Source: an uncultured Flavobacterium sp. (GTDB lineage: Bacteria > Bacteroidota > Bacteroidia > Flavobacteriales > Flavobacteriaceae). Taken from it: DNA of 64,000 nucleotides. Numbering within the stretch: the first letter of the stretch is position 1; each line of letters opens with the position of its first letter. This document shows, piece by piece, positions 33,044 to 40,933 of the stretch. The stretch spans positions 5,595 through 69,594 of the forward strand of contig NZ_CAMLDD010000029.1 of the NCBI RefSeq assembly GCF_946478785.1, in the 5' to 3' direction. A model generated the notes under the pieces. It had not been told where the DNA came from and did no database searches. It worked only from the letters and a program-made list of their open reading frames with translations. The position numbers and the translations under genes were made by a program.

Positions 33044-33850
33044 GTGAATAAAAGTTATAGTTTACATAAGATTATCGAAAAAGATAATTGCCCGTTTAAA
33101 GAAAAGGAATACAGCAGATTCAAATTTGGAGATAAGTTCTATGCGGAAAAATTTGCTAAGGATTTGTTCTCAGGCTTTGTTAATCAGTTTAGAGATTTAA
33201 TATTATCAGAAAAAGAAATTGTTATATTGCCAAGTCCGTACTTATCAATACCAACGGCATCCAATTTTTTATGTTATTATTTTAAAAAAGAACTGAATAG
33301 TTTTTTGTTTAAAAATGGCAAAAAGGCCAGCATAGAATCTAAGATTTACAGAAATCAAACCTATGTTACAGATTATGGTAATCTGGATTTTGAAGAAAGG
33401 GTAAAACTAATTTCAAATGACACCTATTACATCGACAGAAATTTTATCAATGGTAAACTTTGCATTTTTGTTGATGATATCAAAATAACCGGAAGTCATG
33501 AACATACCGTAAATAAAATCCTGGATCAATATAGTGTTGAGGGCGATTTTATTTTTGTTTACTTCGCAGAATTAGCTAATAAAGAAGTTCATCCTAAAAT
33601 TGAAAATCACTATAATTATTATGCGGTTCATAATGTTGAAGACATTGTCTCAATAATAAACAGCGAACATTTTCAGTATAATACCCGAATAGTAAAATTT
33701 ATTTTAAGTCTAAATGAAGATGAGTTTAATTTTTTGATAAGTAATATTTCTGCCAAAAAAAGCAGCGAATTATTTCATTTAGCAATAAGCAATAACTATC
33801 ACCAAATTTTAGAATATAAAACGAATATTAATGTAATAAAAATAGATTAA
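33044..33850 (+). CDS. phosphoribosyltransferase-like protein (Ter-linked)
   Basis: A 268-residue protein starting at GTG 2 bases after the HAD stop codon. The PRPP-binding motif is CIFVDDIKITGSHEHTV (Asp-Asp at 144-145, Thr-Gly at 149-150), preceded by VILPSPYLSIPTASNFL as the first loop of a type I PRTase. The C-terminal 80 residues are helical and unassigned. Ter gene clusters are known to encode PRTases predicted to build a nucleoside-like metabolite. Here the usual ATP-grasp partner is absent. TerD-2 follows 3 bases downstream. Confidence 0.8.
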   Translation: MNKSYSLHKIIEKDNCPFKEKEYSRFKFGDKFYAEKFAKDLFSGFVNQFRDLILSEKEIVILPSPYLSIPTASNFLCYYFKKELNSFLFKNGKKASIESKIYRNQTYVTDYGNLDFEERVKLISNDTYYIDRNFINGKLCIFVDDIKITGSHEHTVNKILDQYSVEGDFIFVYFAELANKEVHPKIENHYNYYAVHNVEDIVSIINSEHFQYNTRIVKFILSLNEDEFNFLISNISAKKSSELFHLAISNNYHQILEYKTNINVIKID

Positions 33851-33853
33851 GCT

Positions 33854-34408
33854 ATGGCTATAAATTTACAGAAAGGACAGCGCGAAAATATAAACGCTCC
33901 AAAGTTTACAATTGGTTTAGGATGGGATACAAATAATAGCAGTACCGGAACAGATTTTGATCTGGATGCGTCCGTTTTCATATTAGGTGATAACAAAAAA
34001 ATTATATCTGATTCTCATTTTGTTTTTTATAATAATTTAAAATCCCCAGATGAGGCTGTAATTCATACCGGTGATAACCTTACAGGTGATGGAGATGGAG
34101 ATGATGAACAAGTGAAAATCGATTTAACCAAAATTAATCCGGCTGTAAAAGAAATTTGCATTGTTGTAACCATTCATGATGCCGTAAACAGAAAACAAAA
34201 TTTTGGTCAGGTTCGAAATTCATTCATCAGAATTGTGGATGACAGCAATAATACTGAGGTTGTTAAATACGAACTAGAAGAAGATTTTTCGATAGAAACA
34301 GCAGTAGAGTTTGGAAGAATATACAACAAAGACGGACAATGGAAATTTGAAGCTATGGGAGTTGGAATGAAAGGCGGATTAGAGGATTACTTAAACAAAT
34401 ATAATTAA
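33854..34408 (+). CDS. TerD-family protein 2
   Basis: A 184-residue short-type TerD protein. It has MAINLQKGQR, the FTIGLGWDTNNSSTGTDFD start of the domain, the Ca-binding DLDAS and GDGDDEQVKID, and the conserved end VEFGRIYNKDGQWKFEAMG. It is very like TerD-4 at 37113, with which it forms one half of an apparent duplication (short TerD followed by long TerD). The gap to TerD-3 is 4 bases. Confidence 0.93.
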   Translation: MAINLQKGQRENINAPKFTIGLGWDTNNSSTGTDFDLDASVFILGDNKKIISDSHFVFYNNLKSPDEAVIHTGDNLTGDGDGDDEQVKIDLTKINPAVKEICIVVTIHDAVNRKQNFGQVRNSFIRIVDDSNNTEVVKYELEEDFSIETAVEFGRIYNKDGQWKFEAMGVGMKGGLEDYLNKYN

Positions 34409-34412
34409 CAAA

Positions 34413-35021
34413 ATGGCAATTAATTTAGAAAAAGGACAACGTATTAATCTTGAAAAAAGTAACGGTACAAAACTACAAAACATTTGTGTTGGTGTAAACT
34501 GGGGAGCAATTGAGAAAAAAGGATTTTTTGGAACTAAAAAAGAACCGGTAGATCTTGATGCAAGCTGTGCCATTTATGACGACAAGAAAAACCATATCGA
34601 CTCTGTTAATTTCAGAAAATTAATATCCAGCGATCGTGCCATTAAACATAGTGGTGATGATTTAACAGGAGATTTAAATGGAGATGACGGATTGGATAAT
34701 GAAGTTATCACTGTAGATTTTTCACAATTATCTCCGGCAGCAAATCACGTGGCATTTTTTATCAATAGTTTCAGAGGACAGGATTTTAAAGATATTCCGT
34801 TTGCTTCTATCCGTATTTACGAAGGAACTCCAACAAAAGTCAGCCAGGAATTTGCTCGTTTTGATGTTGCAAATGATGCTTCATTTGCCGGAAATGTTTC
34901 TATGGTTCTGGGAGTTTTTTACAAAAGAAACGAAGAATGGAAATTTAGCGCAGTAGGAGTGCCAACAAACGATAAAAAACTGGAGCAAACTATCGTTACA
35001 ATTCAACAGAATCATTTATAA
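34413..35021 (+). CDS. TerD-family protein 3 (long type)
   Basis: A 202-residue TerD protein of the divergent long type. MAINLEKGQRINLEKSNG leads into ICVGVNWGAIEKKGFFG, then DLDASCAIYDD, GDDLTGDLNGDDGLDNE as the acidic loop and YKRNEEWKFSAVG near the end. The insertion and GDDGLDNE loop set it apart from the short type and ally it to TerD-5 at 37684. It is followed 8 bases later by telA. Confidence 0.92.
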   Translation: MAINLEKGQRINLEKSNGTKLQNICVGVNWGAIEKKGFFGTKKEPVDLDASCAIYDDKKNHIDSVNFRKLISSDRAIKHSGDDLTGDLNGDDGLDNEVITVDFSQLSPAANHVAFFINSFRGQDFKDIPFASIRIYEGTPTKVSQEFARFDVANDASFAGNVSMVLGVFYKRNEEWKFSAVGVPTNDKKLEQTIVTIQQNHL

Positions 35022-35029
35022 AATCAACT

Positions 35030-36118
35030 ATGTTAGAGAATCAATTAGTTCCTCAGGAAAATACTGCTTTGATTGATAAAGACGGAAATGTAAATTTGGC
35101 TTCAATCAGTGAGGCTGAAGTTAGTAACTACAAATCTATTTCGAATCAGTTAAATGAAAACGACGCCAATTCGATCCTGAATTACGGTGCCGAAATCCAA
35201 AATTCGATTGCAAAACAAAGTGATACTTTTTTAACTAACGTCAGAACATATAATTCCGGCGAAGTAGGAACTTTGATTAATGATTTGTTGACAGAATTAA
35301 ATTATGTTGATGTTGATCAGCTTGATCAGGGACCGTTTAAAAGATTCCTTTCTAAAATTCCACTTCTGAATAAATTAGTTGTTGATGTTAAAAAGTTATT
35401 TCAGCAATACGACAAGATTACTGTAAATATTGATAAAATCAGTAATAAAGTTAAAGCCGGAATGATTAATTCTGTTAAGGATAACAGCGCACTTCAAACC
35501 ATGTTTGACGGGAATGTGGGACTTATTCATGAAATGGAAAAACACATTATTGCAGGTCAGATTCGATTTAAAGAATTAAGCGAAGAACTTGCAGTGATGG
35601 AAGGAAATCCTACGCAATATCAGGATTACCAAATCTCTGATAAAAGAAATTTCATAAACCGTCTTGACAAACGTTTAGCCGATATGAAAATTGTGCGTTT
35701 CATCATGTTGCAATCTCTGGCTCAAATACGTGTTGTTCAAAACAACAATACTTCAATTGCAGAAAAAGCACAATCTATCCTGACTACTACAATGCCGGTT
35801 TGGAAAAACCAGTTAACGCTGGCTGTTGCCCTGCAAAGACAAAAACAAAACATTGAAGTTCAAAGAAGGGTATCTGAAACTACCAATACTATTTTGCAGA
35901 AAAATGCAGAAATGCTGAAACAAAACAGTATTGAAGTAGCTAAAGAAAATGAGAATACAATTGTTTCTTTAGAAACATTAAAAATGACTACAAAATCATT
36001 AATAGATACCTTAACGGAAGTAAAACAAATTCACGATCAGGGTACCGAAACAAGAAGACAGCTTGATGCAGGATTGCAAAGTCTGGAGACAGAATTAAGA
36101 AAAGGTGTTGTAAGCTAA
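35030..36118 (+). CDS. telA: toxic anion resistance protein TelA
   Basis: A 362-residue, almost entirely helical protein of the TelA/KlaA family (toxic anion resistance). Family landmarks are KVKAGMINSVKDNSALQTMFDGN, the LVAQQEYQ-equivalent helix, and a long C-terminal coiled-coil region (about residues 245-355; TTTMPVWKNQLTLAVALQRQ, NTILQKNAEMLKQNS). It has no membrane segment, so is probably cytosolic or membrane-associated through partners. TelA accompanies TerD and TerC proteins in many Ter islands. It is placed between the two duplicated TerD pairs. Confidence 0.92.
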   Translation: MLENQLVPQENTALIDKDGNVNLASISEAEVSNYKSISNQLNENDANSILNYGAEIQNSIAKQSDTFLTNVRTYNSGEVGTLINDLLTELNYVDVDQLDQGPFKRFLSKIPLLNKLVVDVKKLFQQYDKITVNIDKISNKVKAGMINSVKDNSALQTMFDGNVGLIHEMEKHIIAGQIRFKELSEELAVMEGNPTQYQDYQISDKRNFINRLDKRLADMKIVRFIMLQSLAQIRVVQNNNTSIAEKAQSILTTTMPVWKNQLTLAVALQRQKQNIEVQRRVSETTNTILQKNAEMLKQNSIEVAKENENTIVSLETLKMTTKSLIDTLTEVKQIHDQGTETRRQLDAGLQSLETELRKGVVS

Positions 36119-36136
36119 TAGATAAGAAATTGATTA

Positions 36137-37102
36137 ATGCAAGAGGAAGAGGAGCGGTTCGCTCAAATAATAAAAGACAGTAACAGAAAACTTGTGATTT
36201 TAGAATTGTTATCCAATTTCTTTAATCACAAGGACTTTGTTGGAGTTTTGGTAAAAACAAAAATCATTCATAGTCTTTTTCAAAATAATCGGGCATTAGA
36301 TAGTAATAAGTTAGAATTATTTCACATACAATTTACAAGCAGTCTAATTGACTTATTTCAAAAAATTAAAAAATCAAAAGAGCAGCAATACCTTCTGATT
36401 ACAGATGAGATATATATAAACAATGACATTATATCAAAACTGAAATCAGAAATTGGAGAAGAAAAATTTTCGGACCAAATAAAAGCACATGCCCAAATGA
36501 TGGCAAAAAAAATTGAACAGCTGTATGATATTTTTGTAACAGAAAGCAACAGTTTTTTTGATTGGAATGAAACAATGACTTTTTCAGATAAAATTAAATC
36601 TGAATATTACCGTGAGATCAGTGTTGAGCAATATGAAAAGCTTACATCAGTTTCAAAAAGTATATACGAAAACAAGTATGTTAAGTTTGAAAAAAAGCTT
36701 TTAGGAAGATTGAATATACTAAAGTTTAAAATTAAATTTTTATGTGGTTTGGTATGTAATAATGAAGTTATTGAAGTTTATGAATTTAGAGATTCTAATG
36801 ACAGGTTCATTTTTACAGGAAATGAAAAATCTTTTTATTTTTTGACCAATGAAATGGCGAAAGGTGTTGATCTTTCTAAAAACAATTCGGTTAAAGGAGA
36901 AATCATAACACAATTGCTTGACAAGAATACCATATTAGAATCGGAATTGGGGACCATCAAAACGTCACTTCCCGAAGGTGTACAAGGAGTTTTGAAAGAG
37001 TATCTGGATAAAATTTCATCAGTAGATTTTTTAGAAGATTTGCAAAATGTAGATGAGCAGACAAATATTTTAAAAACAATGTTAAATATTAATATTAAAT
37101 AA
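36137..37102 (+). CDS. Ter-island protein of unknown family, 321 aa
   Basis: A 321-residue, mainly helical, soluble protein that I do not recognise. The N-terminus is strongly acidic (MQEEEERFAQ). There is a helical middle with coiled-coil character (about residues 70-200), a possible beta segment VCNNEVIEVYEFRD and a helical C-terminal part (LLDKNTILESELGTIK). It has no signal peptide or membrane helix. The start is the ATG 18 bases after the telA stop, and TerD-4 begins 10 bases after its end. Its position right behind telA in a tight operon suggests it acts with TelA. Confidence 0.7.
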   Translation: MQEEEERFAQIIKDSNRKLVILELLSNFFNHKDFVGVLVKTKIIHSLFQNNRALDSNKLELFHIQFTSSLIDLFQKIKKSKEQQYLLITDEIYINNDIISKLKSEIGEEKFSDQIKAHAQMMAKKIEQLYDIFVTESNSFFDWNETMTFSDKIKSEYYREISVEQYEKLTSVSKSIYENKYVKFEKKLLGRLNILKFKIKFLCGLVCNNEVIEVYEFRDSNDRFIFTGNEKSFYFLTNEMAKGVDLSKNNSVKGEIITQLLDKNTILESELGTIKTSLPEGVQGVLKEYLDKISSVDFLEDLQNVDEQTNILKTMLNINIK

Positions 37103-37112
37103 AGACAATAGA

Positions 37113-37664
37113 ATGGCAATTAATTTAGAAAAAGGTCAAAGACAAAGTATTGGTGCACCAAAATTTACTGTAGGACTTGGCTGGGACAGTAATTCAAGCA
37201 GTACAGGAGAAAGTTTTGATTTGGACGCTTCAGTTTTTTTAGTTGGAGCTAATGGTAAAATTCCAAATGACAACCATTTTGTTTATTATAATAATTTGAA
37301 ATCACCTGACGGAGCGGTAACGCATACAGGAGATAATTTAACAGGTGCCGGTGATGGTGACGATGAAAAAATACAAATTGATTTGTCAACCATATCTCCG
37401 GATGTTACTGAGATTTCATTTGTGGTAACAATTCACCATGCAGACACAAGAAGACAAAATTTTGGTCAGATTAGAAATTCATATATCAGAATTTTAGATC
37501 AGACAAATGTAGAATTAGTGAAGTACGAACTTGACGAAGATTTTTCTATTGAAACAGCAGTTGAATTTGGAAGAATTTATAAAAGAAATGACGAGTGGAA
37601 ATTTGAAGCAGTAGGTATTGGAATGAAAGGCGGTTTACAAGATTATCTAAATAAATATAACTAA
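37113..37664 (+). CDS. TerD-family protein 4
   Basis: A 183-residue short-type TerD protein with MAINLEKGQRQSIGAPKFTV, GWDSNSSSTGESFDLDAS, the acidic loop GAGDGDDEKIQID and the end VEFGRIYKRNDEWKFEAVG. It is the sister of TerD-2, including the closing GMKGGLQDYLNKYN (GMKGGLEDYLNKYN in TerD-2). It forms the second short+long TerD pair with TerD-5, which begins 19 bases later. Confidence 0.93.
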   Translation: MAINLEKGQRQSIGAPKFTVGLGWDSNSSSTGESFDLDASVFLVGANGKIPNDNHFVYYNNLKSPDGAVTHTGDNLTGAGDGDDEKIQIDLSTISPDVTEISFVVTIHHADTRRQNFGQIRNSYIRILDQTNVELVKYELDEDFSIETAVEFGRIYKRNDEWKFEAVGIGMKGGLQDYLNKYN

Positions 37665-37683
37665 TTAAAACCTTATTAAATCT

Positions 37684-38343
37684 ATGGCAATTAACTTAAC
37701 CAAAGGACAAAAGATTGATTTAAGAAAATCAAGCGGTGAGTCATTAACAAATTTTTGCGTCGGTGTAAACTGGGGAGCAATTGAAACAAAAGGATTCTTA
37801 GGATTATCAAAAAATGTAACGGAAATCGACTTAGATTTAAGTTGTGTGCTAATTGATGACCAAAACAAACTTTGTGATCATTTATATTCTCCTTTATACA
37901 GAGTTGAAGTATTACAGCAATTTGGCTTGCCAAAAGGAAAGTTGTTGAGTGTAGATGGTGCCCTAAAACACACTGGAGATGACCTTGCAGGTGATACTGG
38001 CGGCGACGACGGCTTGGATAATGAAATCATTACTGTTGACCTTTCTAAAGTTGATGCTAAAGTAAATCAGATATTTTTCTTTTTGAATAATGCAGGGAAA
38101 GAAGATTTCTCACAAATTCCGTATGCAAAAATCAGAATGTACGAAGGTACTCCAACAAGAGTAGTTTCAGAATTTGCATCGTATAATGTTTCAGCCGATG
38201 CTCAATACGTAAACAAACGTTCCATTATTATGGGGAAATTATACAAACGTAATAATGAGTGGAAATTTAGTGCAATTGGAGATCCGACAGATGATACATT
38301 CTTAGGACAGACTATTCATAAAATCGTTCAGTCTTACCTGTAA
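37684..38343 (+). CDS. TerD-family protein 5 (long type)
   Basis: A 219-residue long-type TerD protein, sister of TerD-3. ICVGVNWGAIE is seen here as FCVGVNWGAIETKGFLG. The Ca-site variant is DLDLSCVLIDD, and an extra insertion (YRVEVLQQFGLPKGKLLSVD) precedes the acidic loop GDDLAGDTGGDDGLDNE. The stop codon TAA overlaps the next ATG by one base, indicating coupled translation. Confidence 0.9.
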   Translation: MAINLTKGQKIDLRKSSGESLTNFCVGVNWGAIETKGFLGLSKNVTEIDLDLSCVLIDDQNKLCDHLYSPLYRVEVLQQFGLPKGKLLSVDGALKHTGDDLAGDTGGDDGLDNEIITVDLSKVDAKVNQIFFFLNNAGKEDFSQIPYAKIRMYEGTPTRVVSEFASYNVSADAQYVNKRSIIMGKLYKRNNEWKFSAIGDPTDDTFLGQTIHKIVQSYL

Positions 38344-38753
38344 TGGAAATCAAAAACATCGACGGACTAAGAGTTTCACAAATAAGAGACATGGTTCAGC
38401 AAGGAGGGAAGTTTGTTGTATTCCCATACACAGTGTCATTTATATTAATGACTTTAAAAAGAAGTTCTGATATTTATTTCATCAAAGCTGATGAAAATAC
38501 ATTTAAATATTCTTATGGTTATGTTTTTCTTAACCTAATTGTTGGCTGGTGGGGTTTCCCATGGGGACCAATATATACAATAGGTTCTGCTTACCATCAT
38601 ATCGTAGGAGGGAAAAATTTAACTCCTGAAGTTATGAGTCACTTAACACAGCATGATCCCGAAACAAATACAAATACTTACAATATCGGAGGTGTTGAAA
38701 GCTCTAATCAGGCCGGTAATCTTGAAACGCCAACTTATAATATTCCTGTATAA
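38343..38753 (+). CDS. Ter-island membrane-associated protein, 136 aa
   Basis: A 136-residue protein. Two hydrophobic stretches are visible: VVFPYTVSFILMTL (residues about 25-38) and the Trp/Gly/Pro-rich FLNLIVGWWGFPWGPIYTIG (about 60-79), the latter probably membrane-embedded. A disordered Asn/Thr-rich tail follows. I do not know a named family, although proteins with a GWWG-PWGPIYT segment seem familiar. It is translationally coupled to TerD-5 (1-base overlap) and lies 13 bases before the first TerY. Confidence 0.65.
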   Translation: MEIKNIDGLRVSQIRDMVQQGGKFVVFPYTVSFILMTLKRSSDIYFIKADENTFKYSYGYVFLNLIVGWWGFPWGPIYTIGSAYHHIVGGKNLTPEVMSHLTQHDPETNTNTYNIGGVESSNQAGNLETPTYNIPV

Positions 38754-38766
38754 ATAAATTATAACC

Positions 38767-39405
38767 ATGAGAAGACTGCCTGTATATTTATTATTAGACA
38801 CATCCGGTTCAATGACCGGTGAGCCTATCGAAGCTGTGAAAAACGGTGTTCAAATGATGATTAGTTCATTAAGGCAAAATCCGCAGGCTATTGAAACCGC
38901 TTTTTTAAGCGTAATTACTTTCGATACTACAGCGCAGCAAATTATTCCGCTAACCGATTTGGCTTCTTTTCAAATGGTCGATCTTAAAGCAACCGGTGTA
39001 ACTGCATTGGGAGAAGCATTAAGATTAGTGGCTCAGAAGATAGAAACTGAAGTTGCTAAAACAACTACAGAGCAAAAAGGCGACTGGAAACCATTAGTAT
39101 TTATCATGACTGATGGAATTCCGACAGATAATTGGGAAAGCGGCCTGAATGAGTTTAAGAAAGTGAAAACTGCTTATACTGTTGCTTGTGCAGCAGGAGG
39201 TGGTGCAGATGCGGCTATTTTAAAACAAATTACAGATAATGTAGTAAGTCTTGATACTGCAGATAGTGCTGGTATTGGCAAGTTTTTTCAATGGGTAACC
39301 GCTTCGATTGGAGTTACTTCAACAAAAGTCGAAGATTCAGGAAAAGAATTTACAAATTTAAAAGAATTACCTCCGCCGCCATCAGAATTAAACATCGTAG
39401 TTTAA
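38767..39405 (+). CDS. vWA domain protein TerY 1
   Basis: A 212-residue von Willebrand A protein of the TerY group. The MIDAS metal site is intact: DTSGS at residues 11-15, threonine in ATGVTALGEAL, and Asp in FIMTDGIPTDN. The mature end carries a conserved tail LPPPPSELNIVV that is also found, slightly changed, in TerY 2. TerY proteins are the metal-sensing partners of PP2C and kinase in the TerY-P triad. A 156-base gap with no evident gene separates it from TerY 2. Confidence 0.92.
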   Translation: MRRLPVYLLLDTSGSMTGEPIEAVKNGVQMMISSLRQNPQAIETAFLSVITFDTTAQQIIPLTDLASFQMVDLKATGVTALGEALRLVAQKIETEVAKTTTEQKGDWKPLVFIMTDGIPTDNWESGLNEFKKVKTAYTVACAAGGGADAAILKQITDNVVSLDTADSAGIGKFFQWVTASIGVTSTKVEDSGKEFTNLKELPPPPSELNIVV

Positions 39406-39561
39406 ATTTTGATAGGGCGGAGTTTATATTATCGTTTTTAATTAATACACTTTTGAGTATTGCATCTTTAAGGATGTTGCGCTAAGACAAGCATGCCTTT
39501 CAAGTTCTAAAACAATTTGAAAGTTAAGTAATTTCATTGTTATAACATTTTTAAAAGTAAT

Positions 39562-40197
39562 ATGAGAAGACTACCAGTATATTTTTTATTAGATACTTCG
39601 GGTTCTATGTATGGCGAACCTATTCAGGCGCTGAATAATGCTTTGAGCGGGATGATAAACACATTGCGATCAGATGCACAGGCTTTAGATTCGCTGTGGA
39701 TAAGCATTATAACCTATGATCGTGAAGTAAAAGAAATTGTCCCATTGACTGAACTGGTAAACTTTCAGCTGCCTGAAATTATTTGTCCGCAAAGTGGCCC
39801 AACAAATACCGGAGCCGGACTTGATTTTGTTATTCAAAAAGTAAATAAAGAAGTTATAAAAGGTTCAGAAACCCAAAAAGGAGATTGGAAACCTTTGCTT
39901 TTTGTTTTTACTGATGGAAAACCTTCTGATATTCAGTTTTACAGAGAAAAAACCCGTGAAATACGAAATATGGGCTTCGGAGCGGTGGTCGGCTGTGCCG
40001 CCGGACATATGGCTAATGATGATATTTTAAAAGAATTGACCGATAATGTAGTGCATTTAGCATCAGCTGATAGTTCCACATTGAAACAGTTTTTTAAATG
40101 GGTTTCTGAAACGATTGAACAAGGTAATAAAAGTCAGGGGACAGGAGAAAGTGTTACATTACCACCTCCTCCAAGTGAAATAATAGTAGTTATTTAA
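39562..40197 (+). CDS. vWA domain protein TerY 2
   Basis: A 211-residue TerY paralogue beginning MRRLPVYFLLDTSGSMYGEP. MIDAS residues are complete (DTSGS, threonine in GPTNTGAGLD, Asp in VFTDGKPSD). It ends with LPPPPSEIIVVI, matching the tail of TerY 1. The next gene begins 3 bases after its stop codon. Confidence 0.92.
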   Translation: MRRLPVYFLLDTSGSMYGEPIQALNNALSGMINTLRSDAQALDSLWISIITYDREVKEIVPLTELVNFQLPEIICPQSGPTNTGAGLDFVIQKVNKEVIKGSETQKGDWKPLLFVFTDGKPSDIQFYREKTREIRNMGFGAVVGCAAGHMANDDILKELTDNVVHLASADSSTLKQFFKWVSETIEQGNKSQGTGESVTLPPPPSEIIVVI

Positions 40198-40199
40198 TT

Positions 40200-40682
40200 A
40201 TGGAAGTACTCTCGGCTATAATATCAATCATTGGGATAGTTGTACATCTAATTCAAAAAGCGGATAATTCATCATACAGAAGCAGCAGTATAAGCTATAC
40301 TGATACTACCTATCAGGTTGTTCATGAATTTACTCCAGCAGAAAAATTAGAAAACATGAACATTGACAGTTTGAACATCTGTTACAAAACTGCCGGAATT
40401 ATTGGTTTTTCTATTGAAAATGCCAGACGCACTTTGCTTAATCATTATGTACAGAGTGATTTTTATATAGACGATGTTATTATACGTCAAAATTGTATGT
40501 ACATAAAAGTAATGCATGCTATTCCTTATAATGGAGGAAATAAATGTTATGGTGCTTCTTTTTCTGTCAATTTTATGACTGTAAATAATGGCGTTTCTGT
40601 ATACGGATCAAAAAAAATTAATCCCGATGAAGAACTGGTTTTTAAAGAAATCGCAAACGAATTATTAAAAGCTATTTCCTAA
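40200..40682 (+). CDS. Ter-island protein with N-terminal membrane helix, 160 aa
   Basis: A 160-residue protein I do not recognise. One hydrophobic helix opens it (VLSAIISIIGIVVHLI, residues about 3-18), a Ser/Thr-rich linker follows, then an alpha/beta domain (NICYKTAGIIGFSIENAR, FYIDDVIIRQNCMYIKVM, VYGSKKINPDEELVFKEIA). It is probably anchored in the inner membrane with its domain cytosolic. Its stop TAA shares a base with the next ATG (coupled). The context between TerY 2 and TerY-C suggests a membrane partner of the vWA proteins. Confidence 0.65.
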   Translation: MEVLSAIISIIGIVVHLIQKADNSSYRSSSISYTDTTYQVVHEFTPAEKLENMNIDSLNICYKTAGIIGFSIENARRTLLNHYVQSDFYIDDVIIRQNCMYIKVMHAIPYNGGNKCYGASFSVNFMTVNNGVSVYGSKKINPDEELVFKEIANELLKAIS

Positions 40683-40933
40683 TGAATATTATAAAATTTT
40701 TTATTCAGATTCTAATTATTGGGTTGTTTTTATATTCCAAATTATTGCCTTACAAAGACAAGTTAAATCCACAATACAGAAGCATTTTTGATTTTTTCAA
40801 TACTATTTTTTCGCCCATATTCAATTTTCTGAAAACAATAATAAAACCTTTTCAGGTTGGAATTGGTTTAGCTGTTGATATGACACAGGTTTTGCTTTTA
40901 ATTATTTTTTTAATGTTATTAAATTTCCTTTAA
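40682..40933 (+). CDS. small membrane protein, 83 aa, faintly YggT-like
   Basis: An 83-residue protein with two hydrophobic helices (IKFFIQILIIGLFLYSKLL and VDMTQVLLLIIFLMLLNFL). They are separated by an amphipathic stretch (FFNTIFSPIFNFLKTIIKP). The order FLKTIIKPFQVGIGLAVDMTQ loosely recalls YggT proteins, but the match is too weak to name it. It sits with coupled translation on both sides (1-base overlap upstream, zero gap to TerY-C), so it is a genuine operon member. Confidence 0.65.
   Translation: MNIIKFFIQILIIGLFLYSKLLPYKDKLNPQYRSIFDFFNTIFSPIFNFLKTIIKPFQVGIGLAVDMTQVLLLIIFLMLLNFL

Noticed and set aside
39406..39561. Extra gene in the 156-base gap between TerY 1 and TerY 2
   Set aside because: The longest frame there is a continuation in another frame from within TerY 1, with no start signal or protein-like composition.
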